Positions 7,255-13,126 of a stretch of DNA of 13,126 bases are shown in pieces. A program made the translations under genes and the position numbers. Under the pieces are notes generated by a model. It was not told where the DNA came from. It did not search any database and saw only the letters and a list, made by a program, of their open reading frames with translations. Source of the stretch: CAZPLZ01 sp964587525 (GTDB taxonomy: Bacteria; Oederibacteriota; CAKKQC01); the NCBI GenBank assembly GCA_964587525.1, contig CAZPLZ010000096.1, positions 1 through 13,126 of the forward strand. The letters run 5' to 3'. The stretch's first letter is position 1. The number at the start of each line of letters is the position of its first letter.

Positions 7255-9657
7255 ATGGCACGTCAGATTAGCCAACGTGTACTCTGGCTCCTGCTCGCGG
7301 GATTCGTTGCCGCTGGACGAATGGAAGGCGCGGCGGTGGGAGGCAGCGTCATGAAGGAAGTCATCGGGTTGGAAGCGGCGGCCGACAACCTGCTCCAGCC
7401 GAAGGCCTGGCAGCCCTGGGAAAAAGGCTTCGAACGTGAGGGCAAGCTCTTCGTCTGTGACAACGGCACCCGCCGTGCGGCCAGGCGGGGCGTATATCAG
7501 GTTGTCGAGTTGAATCAGGTTGCGCCGCGCGCCATCGTCGCGGCGGCCTGGAGCAGATCCCGGGAGATCAGCGGGGGACGGGACAACGATTACTCACTCT
7601 ACCTGGACCTCCTGTATATGGATGGGAGCCACGAGTGGGGCGTGACGGCCCCTTTTCATGTCGGCACCCACGATTGGGAGCGCCGGGAAGTGTCCTTTCT
7701 GCCGGCCAAACCGGTGCGCCAAGTGCGGTTCCATTTGCTGCTCCGCGGGCATGCCGGCACGGCGTGGTTCCGGGATCCCGAACTCCGGCAGATCGAGTTG
7801 TCCGCCAAGGCGATGTTGTTCGACGGTGTGCCGGCGGCGCAGCAGGGCCGGGCGTCCGCAGCCTTTCAGGTTCGCGATGTGGCCGCCCGCACGAGCTTCA
7901 TGGGATTCCGCAAGGGGAAAGCCCTGGGTCTGAAGCTTACGTACAGCAAACGCCGGGAGAACGGTGCCACCTTCCTGCACGGCCAGGTGGAGGATGAGAC
8001 CGGCAAGGACCGGGCGATCACGCTGTATTACACGATGCCCGTCAAGGGAGGGGGATGGCGCTGGCTGGCCGGTCCGCGGGACGACCGGCCCGCCAAACCC
8101 CTGGGCGAATACCTGACCGCGACCCGCTTCAACGTGGGGGCCAACGGGCGGCTCTCGACCTACCCGCTGGCTGCGATCGCCCGGGGCGCCGCAGGTTGGG
8201 CCATCGCCCTGGATATGGGCCATCCGGCCTATTTCCGGGTTGGCTTCAGTGCGGGGAGCTCCGAGCTCTACATCGCCTACGACTTAGGTTTGGTTCCGGA
8301 ACGAAACCGGGCGGAGTTCCGGTTCTGCGTCTACCGGTTTGACGCCACCTGGGGATTTCGCGCCGCCCTGGCCAGGTTCTACGAGATCTTTCCGGCCTAT
8401 TTCCAGTCCCGCACTCCGCAACAGGGGCTCTGGATGCCATTCCACAATATCAGCGGCGTTCAGGGTTGGGAGGATTTCGGGTTCAAGTTCAAGGAGGGAC
8501 ACTCCGAGACCGAATGGGATGACGCGCACGGCATGCTCACGTTCCGGTACACGGAGCCGCAAACTTGGTGGATGGCCATGCCCAAGCACATGCCGCGCAC
8601 GATGGAAGCAGCCCGGCAGGAGGCCAGCCGCCTGGCGGGTGAGGGAAATCGCCAGGCCCAGGCCTTACTCACCAGCGGCTATCACGATGAAAGCGGCAAC
8701 GTTCCCGCGAGACTGTTGAATACGCCCTGGACAGATGGGGCGGTCTGGAGTGTGAACTCTTCACCCGGGGTCGGGGGCGAGGTGACCGACTTCACGAATG
8801 CATGGAATCCTGGAATTGTCGAGCGGTTGTACGGGCCGGGGCGAAAGGGCGATCTCGACGGGGAATACGTGGACTCGGCGGAAGCCTACGTGACCGATGA
8901 GCTGAACTACCGGCGCGAGCATTTTTCCGGTTCGCGCGCCCCGCTGACGTTTTCCCTTGAGTCGCGGCGGCCCGCCCTCTTTAAGGGCCTGATCGTTTAC
9001 GAGTATGTCCGCGCGCTGGCCGAAGACGTGCACGGGATGGGCAAGCTAATGATGGCGAACAGCACGCCGGCGCAACTCTGCTGGCTGGTCCCCTGGCTGG
9101 ACGTCATGGGAACGGAGACCGATTGGAATCCGGAGGGCCGCTGGCGTCCGATGTCCGACAGCGCCTTGCTCTACCGGCGGGCCTTGTGTGGGCCCAAGCC
9201 TTACTGCTTTCTCATGAACACGGTCTTCGATGAATTTCCCCACGCGTTGGTGGAAAAATATATGAAACGGTGTCTGGCCTACGGGATGTTCCCCGGTTTT
9301 TTCAGCCACAACGCCTCCGCGGGCCACTACTTCAGCCGTCCCAACCTCTATGAGCGGGACCGCCCCCTGTTCTTAAAGTACGTCCCGCTCTGCCAGCGGG
9401 TCGCGGAGGCGGGCTGGCGGCCTCTCACTGGGGCGCGCTCCAGCGATCCGGACGTCCATCTGGAACGCTTTGGCGACCAATACCTCACCGTATTCAATGA
9501 CAGCGCCGCGCGTAAGACCGCGGTCATCACGCTGGAGGAGGCCGCGCCAGCCCGGAGCCGGGAACTGGTCAGCGGCCGCGAGCTGGTCTGGACTGGACGC
9601 CAGATGGAAATCGCCCTGGAAGGGGAAGATGTCGCCGTCATCCAGATCCGGGAGTAA
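7255..9657 (+). CDS. Secreted large glycosidase-like protein of unrecognised family
   Basis: The product has 800 residues. It begins with a signal peptide (MARQISQRVLWLLLAGFVAA). The ATG at 7255 is chosen; a TTG at 7246, five bases after GGTGGA, is a real alternative adding three residues. By sequence texture there are four parts. Residues about 35-185 are a jelly-roll or carbohydrate-binding-like domain ('NDYSLYLDLLYMDGS', 'GTHDWERREVSF', 'VRQVRFHLLLRG'). Residues about 190-365 are a beta-sandwich ('GWAIALDMGHPAYFRVG', 'NRAEFRFCVYRFD'). Residues about 370-715 resemble a TIM barrel ('LWMPFHNISGVQGWEDFGF', 'GDLDGEYVDSAEAY', 'GKLMMANSTP', 'VPWLDVMGTETDW'). Residues about 720-800 form a C-terminal beta domain. 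Acidic residues Asp540 or Glu543, and Glu621, at strand ends are candidates for catalysis; I cannot assign a CAZy family. The layout resembles alpha-galactosidase-like or DUF glycosidase families in PVC bacteria. Its position behind the GH51-like gene supports a role in the same polysaccharide pathway. Confidence 0.8.
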   Translation: MARQISQRVLWLLLAGFVAAGRMEGAAVGGSVMKEVIGLEAAADNLLQPKAWQPWEKGFEREGKLFVCDNGTRRAARRGVYQVVELNQVAPRAIVAAAWSRSREISGGRDNDYSLYLDLLYMDGSHEWGVTAPFHVGTHDWERREVSFLPAKPVRQVRFHLLLRGHAGTAWFRDPELRQIELSAKAMLFDGVPAAQQGRASAAFQVRDVAARTSFMGFRKGKALGLKLTYSKRRENGATFLHGQVEDETGKDRAITLYYTMPVKGGGWRWLAGPRDDRPAKPLGEYLTATRFNVGANGRLSTYPLAAIARGAAGWAIALDMGHPAYFRVGFSAGSSELYIAYDLGLVPERNRAEFRFCVYRFDATWGFRAALARFYEIFPAYFQSRTPQQGLWMPFHNISGVQGWEDFGFKFKEGHSETEWDDAHGMLTFRYTEPQTWWMAMPKHMPRTMEAARQEASRLAGEGNRQAQALLTSGYHDESGNVPARLLNTPWTDGAVWSVNSSPGVGGEVTDFTNAWNPGIVERLYGPGRKGDLDGEYVDSAEAYVTDELNYRREHFSGSRAPLTFSLESRRPALFKGLIVYEYVRALAEDVHGMGKLMMANSTPAQLCWLVPWLDVMGTETDWNPEGRWRPMSDSALLYRRALCGPKPYCFLMNTVFDEFPHALVEKYMKRCLAYGMFPGFFSHNASAGHYFSRPNLYERDRPLFLKYVPLCQRVAEAGWRPLTGARSSDPDVHLERFGDQYLTVFNDSAARKTAVITLEEAAPARSRELVSGRELVWTGRQMEIALEGEDVAVIQIRE

Positions 9658-9717
9658 ACGCATGGCCCGCGGGGAATTTATAATGTTCAGCATGGTGAAC
9701 CAGCCAGGAGGCATGGT
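9655..9717 (+). promoter_or_regulatory. Candidate promoter and repeats before the PhyH gene
   Basis: A perfect TATAAT sits at 9679-9684 inside AATTTATAATGTTC, conspicuously AT-rich for this region. The -35 position (around 9655-9660, TAAACG) is a poor match. Transcription would start near 9691, leaving a 30-base leader that contains AGGAGG. GCATGG occurs at 9660, 9690 and 9711 (the last two as GCATGGT, 21 bases apart). A promoter here would let PhyH be expressed separately from the upstream glycosidases. Confidence 0.4.
9706..9711 (+). promoter_or_regulatory. Ribosome binding site deciding a TTG start
   Basis: AGGAGG, a full consensus match, ends nine bases before the TTG at 9721. The ATG at 9713 is only one base away and opens a four-codon frame (ATGGTCCGTTGA) whose stop overlaps the TTG. 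No ATG or GTG in the PhyH frame lies between the preceding stop and 9721. Confidence 0.6.
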
Positions 9718-9720
9718 CCG

Positions 9721-10485
9721 TTGACCCCGGATGAACGGTTCGCGTTTGACGTACAAGGCTATCTGCATCTGCGCCACGTGCTCTCGCCCGCTGAGCTGGC
9801 CGAGTACGCGGGCTGGATGGCAGAGGTGGAGAAGGTGGATCTCGATGCCCTCCAGGCGGATGTCGGTGGTGAGCGGTCCAAGCAGATCAACCGCCCCGTC
9901 AGCCGCGTGATCGACGCCGACCATAGGTTCGCCCGGTTCCTGGACCATTCGATGGTAGTTCCGTACGTGCGCGAAATGCTGGGTGACAACTACCGGCACA
10001 TCGACAACGAGCTCTACTACACCTATCCCGGCTATCCCGGAGGACCCTGGCATCGGGGCCTGCGGCCACATCCGACCGGCCATGTGGTCAATGAAAAGTT
10101 CATCTGCCCGATGGTCAAGGTTTTCTACTGCATGAGTGACGTGGGTCCCGGGGAAGGGGAGTTCGAGGTGGTTCCCGGCTCGCACCGGGCGCAGTTCGAG
10201 GTTGAGGTGGATCAGCGCAGGGATCTGCCGGCACAGCATGTCTTTAATGATGTCGCCGCCGGCGACGTGATCCTGTTTAACGAGGGGCTCTTCCACAACG
10301 GCCGCGCGAATGCCTCACAGAAAACGCGCAAGATCATCATCATGAACCTGGGCCGGCAGGATGCCGGGGTGTGGGTGGGCTACACGCCCAAGCCCGCGAC
10401 GCTGGCCGCGGTGACGGGCGAGCAGCGGCGGATTTTGAGCAATGTGACGGGCGTGTGGCGGGAGCCGGACCTCAGCCGGTCGTGA
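9721..10485 (+). CDS. PhyH-family Fe(II)/2-oxoglutarate-dependent enzyme with an HxG metal site
   Basis: The product has 254 residues, starts at TTG and has no signal peptide, so it is cytoplasmic. Features of the phytanoyl-CoA dioxygenase family are the N-terminal 'FDVQGYLHLRHVLSPAEL', the strand 'IDNELYYTYPGYPGGPWHRG', 'VKVFYCMSDVGPGEGEFEVVPGSH' (residues 132-155), 'GDVILFNEGLFHNGRANAS' with distal His192, and Arg203, which should bind the 2-oxoglutarate carboxylate. The proximal metal motif is His111-Arg-Gly113: the Asp of the usual HxD is Gly. Loss of this carboxylate is a hallmark of Fe/2OG halogenases (HxA or HxG), although divergent PhyH clades with Gly here may also exist. The substrate is unknown. 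The gene lies between glycosidases and a DNA glycosylase, probably with its own promoter. Family assignment is confident; halogenation versus hydroxylation is open. Confidence 0.88.
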   Translation: MTPDERFAFDVQGYLHLRHVLSPAELAEYAGWMAEVEKVDLDALQADVGGERSKQINRPVSRVIDADHRFARFLDHSMVVPYVREMLGDNYRHIDNELYYTYPGYPGGPWHRGLRPHPTGHVVNEKFICPMVKVFYCMSDVGPGEGEFEVVPGSHRAQFEVEVDQRRDLPAQHVFNDVAAGDVILFNEGLFHNGRANASQKTRKIIIMNLGRQDAGVWVGYTPKPATLAAVTGEQRRILSNVTGVWREPDLSRS

Positions 10486-10597
10486 GGGCCGCGGCGAGGC
10501 GAGGAAGTTCTTCATCTTATTGCGGGGCGCTCGTCGCGGCGATCACGGTCGCGGTGGTGCAGTGGATTCCCCGGAGGACGGTCAGTCCGGCCAGGGC

Positions 10598-11422
10598 ATG
10601 ACCAAACGGTATTCGTTTCGATTGCCGGTCGCGGTCCCGTATTCTCTGGAGCGGACGGTCTTAAGTCATGGTTGGGTGTGGCTGCAGCCCTATGCCTGGG
10701 ACGAGCGCCGGCGCGTTATATCCCGTACGGAGTATTCGGTACGGTGCCGGGCCGTCATCCGTTGCAGTGTTTCCCAGCGCACCCGAACGCACCTCAGCGT
10801 CCGGCTCGACTCGTCCCGGCCTCTCGATCAGCGGGCGGTGCGCATCATCGCGGCCAGGCTGAACCGGGCCCTGTCCGCTGATGAAAGCCTGAAACCGTTC
10901 GAGGCGCTCGCCAGAAGAAAGAACCGGTCGGTGTGGCGGCACATTCGCGCCGGGGGGGGACGGCTTCTGCGGGGTGCCGATTTGTTTGAAGACGTGGTGA
11001 AAACGCTGTTTACGACCAACTGCTCCTGGGCCTTTACCGAGAAAATGGTCGAACGCTTCATTGGCAAATACGGAAGGTACGGCGCCTTTCCGGCAGTGGA
11101 GAATTTGCGTGACGTTGGAGCCCAAGAACTCCGTCGGCTGGGCCTGGGATACCGGGGAAAGTTTCTCGCGGGGATCATCAGAATGTTCCGCCAGCAGGAC
11201 CACGACTATGACGCGGCCCGGAAATATCCGGGACTCGGGCCGTACGCGGCCGCGCACATGGGCATTCTGAACCGCGATTACTCACAACTGCCGATTGATT
11301 CATCGGTAGAATCGTATTGTGAGCGGGCGTACGGCCGGCGCGATGAGAAATTTATCCGGGACAAATTCGCCTCGTGGCACCCATATGAGTTCCTGGGCTA
11401 CAAGCTCGACCGGAGTTCCTGA
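10598..11422 (+). CDS. HhH-GPD superfamily DNA glycosylase (AlkA/OGG1-like), lacking the catalytic Lys
   Basis: The product has 274 residues and is cytoplasmic. It would excise damaged bases in base-excision repair. Residues about 5-95 resemble the N-terminal beta domain of AlkA/OGG1 ('GWVWLQPYAWDERRRVISRTEYS'). The helical part has 'LFEDVVKTLFTTNCSWAFTEKMVERFIGKYG' split as LFEDVVKTLFTTNCSW then AFTEKMVERFIGKYG (compare 'SSNNNIARITGMVERL' in OGG1), 'RLGLGYRGKFL' (residues 180-190), the helix-hairpin-helix 'YPGLGPYAAAHMG' and the conserved aspartate in 'LPIDSSVESYC' (Asp234). The Lys that gives OGG1 its lyase activity is Tyr216 here, so a monofunctional glycosylase like AlkA is expected. The ATG at 10598 is chosen because homology begins there, though its Shine-Dalgarno is weak; the frame is open to 10520. 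A gap of 112 bases separates it from PhyH. Substrate (alkylated or oxidised base) cannot be read from sequence. Confidence 0.85.
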   Translation: MTKRYSFRLPVAVPYSLERTVLSHGWVWLQPYAWDERRRVISRTEYSVRCRAVIRCSVSQRTRTHLSVRLDSSRPLDQRAVRIIAARLNRALSADESLKPFEALARRKNRSVWRHIRAGGGRLLRGADLFEDVVKTLFTTNCSWAFTEKMVERFIGKYGRYGAFPAVENLRDVGAQELRRLGLGYRGKFLAGIIRMFRQQDHDYDAARKYPGLGPYAAAHMGILNRDYSQLPIDSSVESYCERAYGRRDEKFIRDKFASWHPYEFLGYKLDRSS

Positions 11423-11801
11423 CGCCGGATCGAAAGTCCGCCGGATGTGTTGGACCGCCTGCATCGCGTGGAGTATGATTTCGGTGATTGCGATGGCCAA
11501 CGACACCGCGTTCATCAAGGGCGGCGATCTGTCGTACCAGCTCCGGGTGGAAGAGTATGGCGGCATCTTCAGGGAAGGCGGTGTTGAGAAAGACGCGTTA
11601 ACCATCTTCAAGCGACACGGGTTCAACTACGCCCGGGCTCGCCTGTTTCACACGCCGAACGGCTCCCACGGCTCCCGCGAGGGGCTCGATTACGTGCTGG
11701 CGCTGGCAAAGCGGTTCAAGGCTGCGGGGCTCAAGTTTCTCCTCGACATTCACTATTCCGATGTGTGGGCCGATCCCGGGAAGCAGGGGGTGCCCCGGGC
11801 C

Positions 11802-11804
11802 TAG
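11802..11804 (+). other. In-frame amber codon within GH53
   Basis: The context is GTGCCCCGGGCC-TAG-CGGGAGCTG, i.e. V-P-R-A-stop-R-E-L. GH53 enzymes usually have Trp here, in a 'PxAW' motif after 'ADPGKQ'. A single G-to-A change turns TGG into TAG. TAG also ends this gene (12588-12590) and the GH51-like gene (7230-7232), which argues against genome-wide reassignment. Confidence 0.8.
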
Positions 11805-12571
11805 CGGGAGCTGTCCATCGATGAGCTGGCCGGGGCCGTGCGCGAATACACGTTCAGTGTGATCTCAGCCTTCAAGCGCCAGGGCACGCCGCCGGATATG
11901 GTGCAGATCGGGAACGAGATCACCGGCGGCATGATGTGGCCGTTGGGCGATACGCGGGGAAAGGGCGAGCAGGCCTGGGCCAGGCTGGCCAGGCTGATTC
12001 GCGCTGGCCAACGCGGGGTGCTGGACGCGCTGGGCCCGGACCAGCGGGTCGTGCTGATGCATCACATTGACCGGGCGGACAAGGCCCGGTGGCACCTGGA
12101 CCACTTGCTCAAGCACGGCGTGAAGTTCGATGTGCTGGGGCTGTCGTACTATCCTTGGTGGCACGGAACCATGAGCCGCTTGCGCCGGGACCTGCACCTG
12201 ATCGTGAAGCGGTACGGATTGGACATCATCATTGTGGAAACCGCGTATCCGTGGACGACGAAGACTTTCGACGACTGGGGCAATATTTATGACTCCAAGT
12301 ACCACAAGGTGGAGGCGCCCTACGCGCACACGCCGGCCGGACAGAAGCGGTTCATCGAGGAACTGTTTCAGATCGTCCGCGGTCTTCCCGGCAACCGCGG
12401 GAAGGGAATTTTCTGGTGGGAGCCCTCGTGGATTTCGATCAAGCAGCCGCATGATTATCGGCCCGGAGAAATGGTCAACCACAACGGGAAAGGCGACGTC
12501 ATGCCGGCGTTTGGGTCATGCGTTGAAAATATCTGCCTGTTCAACGACCGCGGCGAGGCGCTTCCCGCTCT

Positions 12572-12576
12572 GAGGG
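12572..12576 (+). promoter_or_regulatory. Ribosome binding site of the GH30-like gene, inside GH53
   Basis: GAGGG lies six bases before the ATG at 12583, within the last codons of the GH53 frame. With the ATGAATAG overlap this suggests translational coupling between the two genes. Confidence 0.55.
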
Positions 12577-12582
12577 TGTTTG

Positions 12583-13126
12583 ATGAATAGATGCCGAATA
12601 CTCGTTGCGTTGTTGGCTCTTGTTGTCCTGACCGGCATAAGCGGGAAGCGGGCGATCGCCTCCGGGGACATCGTCTTTGACCTCAAGCGTCTCGGGCAAC
12701 GGGTTGAGGGGTTCGGGATCCATCACTGGGCCGATCAGTGGAGGGCCGCCGAGGAGTTCGAGAACCTTAACATCACTCATATCAGGTTTTCAAAGGACTG
12801 GTCGTCGTGGAAGAACTTGAAGGACATGCGCAAGAGAACCGACGCCCTGGGCATCACGTGGCTCCTGGTGAAGTGGGTCCCGCCAAAGGAATACATGGGT
12901 GAGGACAAGCAGCTGGCCGACGTGCCGGGGTATGCCGCCCATTGGGTCCAGACGGTCCGCGAGTTCGACCAGAACGGCTGCCGGCCGCACTTCATAGACC
13001 TGGTGAACGAGCCGGACTATTTCGGCATACCTCCCGCCCCCTACAACGAACTGGTGAAGCAGGTCAGGAGAGGCCTGGATGAGGCGGGATACCGGGACGT
13101 GCAGATAGCCGGCCCGGGATTGACCC
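12583..13126 (+). CDS. Secreted GH30-like clan GH-A glycosidase (3' end beyond window)
   Basis: The frame is open to the window edge; 181 residues are visible. It starts with a clear signal peptide (MNRCRILVALLALVVLTGIS, cleaved near AIA-SG). Next come 'GQRVEGFGIHHWADQW' (residues 38-53), close to the 'I(D/E)GFGG' entry strand of GH30, then 'ITHIRFSKDWSSW' and 'ITWLLVKWVPPKEYMG', like the 'wSpPawMk' strand of these barrels. 'HFIDLVNEPDYF' supplies the probable acid/base Glu143, and 'VQIAGPGL' matches the next strand. The nucleophile and the C-terminal beta domain lie beyond the window. Possible substrates are glucuronoxylan, beta-glucan or beta-1,6-galactan; the sequence does not decide. A GH39- or GH5-like relative is possible. 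The ATG overlaps the last eight bases of the GH53 frame. Confidence 0.8.
   Translation, partial: MNRCRILVALLALVVLTGISGKRAIASGDIVFDLKRLGQRVEGFGIHHWADQWRAAEEFENLNITHIRFSKDWSSWKNLKDMRKRTDALGITWLLVKWVPPKEYMGEDKQLADVPGYAAHWVQTVREFDQNGCRPHFIDLVNEPDYFGIPPAPYNELVKQVRRGLDEAGYRDVQIAGPGLT

Larger units (their letters stand above)
11445..12590 (+). pseudogene. GH53 endo-beta-1,4-galactanase interrupted by an in-frame TAG
   Basis: One reading frame of 382 codons, counting both the internal TAG at codon 120 and the final stop, encodes a near-complete GH53 enzyme that cuts beta-1,4-galactan of type I arabinogalactan. Before the stop are a short possible signal peptide (MCWTACIAWSMISVIAMA-ND), 'FIKGGDLSY', 'NYARARLFHTP' and 'LLDIHYSDVWADPGKQ'. 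After it are 'LSIDELAGAVREYT', 'DMVQIGNEITGG' (acid/base Glu158), 'VLGLSYYPWWHG', 'IIIVETAYPW' (nucleophile Glu265) and 'GIFWWEPSWI'. Both catalytic residues lie after the stop, while the first barrel strands lie before it. Automated annotation would give two genes: 11445 (or the GTG at 11319) to 11804, and GTG 11838 to 12590. There is no frameshift and the rest of the gene is intact, so the lesion is recent, an assembly error, or a readthrough site. It follows the DNA glycosylase by 22 bases and overlaps the next gene. Confidence 0.85.

Noticed and set aside
9997..10005. His93-Ile-Asp95 in PhyH as a possible HxD iron site
   Set aside because: It lies on the strand before the expected site; the PhyH pattern of 'PG..GG.WH' followed by the metal motif places the iron ligand at His111.
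9373..10296. 307-residue minus-strand open frame
   Set aside because: It overlaps two well-supported genes (the 800-residue protein and PhyH) on the other strand and has no family motifs.
10486..10597. Small gene or hydrophobic peptide between PhyH and the DNA glycosylase
   Set aside because: Short frames on both strands have no ribosome binding site or recognisable motif; the 112-base gap is treated as a leader.
11802..11804. Genome-wide reassignment of TAG
   Set aside because: TAG terminates the GH51-like gene at its expected length and also ends the GH53 gene itself.

Overview
The window looks like a carbohydrate-degradation region from a GC-rich, polysaccharide-degrading bacterium, most likely of the Planctomycetota/PVC type. 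This assignment is inferred from gene content: a DUF4185-like protein joined to a 'TYYWRIDE...VWSFTT' module and a LamG domain, many secreted glycoside hydrolases with no nearby transporters, and a PhyH-family oxygenase. No rRNA, tRNA, CRISPR array or intact mobile element is visible.

Left part (1-2105, + strand): the 3' part of a secreted DUF4185-like/LamG protein, followed by a broken N-terminal fragment of a second DUF4185-like gene. Middle-left (2106-5338, - strand): a secreted GH5 endoglucanase (subfamily 5-like), then a secreted protein with two PKD domains and a nucleoside-hydrolase fold. These two form a probable two-gene transcription unit that converges on the left block. A 373-bp divergent intergenic region (5339-5711) carries a nested REP-like inverted repeat, a perfect 12-bp palindrome and ribosome binding sites for both flanking genes.

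Right part (5712-13126, + strand): a clan GH-A arabinofuranosidase-like enzyme (GH51-like), an 800-residue glycosidase-like protein of unrecognised family, a PhyH-type Fe(II)/2-oxoglutarate enzyme, a helix-hairpin-helix DNA glycosylase (AlkA/OGG1 type), a GH53 endo-beta-1,4-galactanase interrupted by an in-frame TAG, and the 5' part of a GH30-like enzyme that overlaps the GH53 gene by 8 bases.

The glycosidases together suggest attack on plant or algal cell-wall polysaccharide: GH5_5 on beta-1,4-glucan, GH53 on beta-1,4-galactan, a GH51-like enzyme on arabinose branches, and a GH30-like enzyme on xylan, glucan or beta-1,6-galactan. All of the hydrolases whose N-termini are visible begin with a signal peptide or a plausible one. 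The oxygenase and the DNA glycosylase have none and are out of theme.

Three observations deserve most attention. The TAG in GH53 sits exactly where the family has a conserved Trp. The PhyH enzyme has HxG instead of HxD at its metal site, as in Fe/2OG halogenases. A complementary-looking piece of a DUF4185 gene lies just downstream of the LamG protein. I found no clear evidence for an entirely new multi-gene system.
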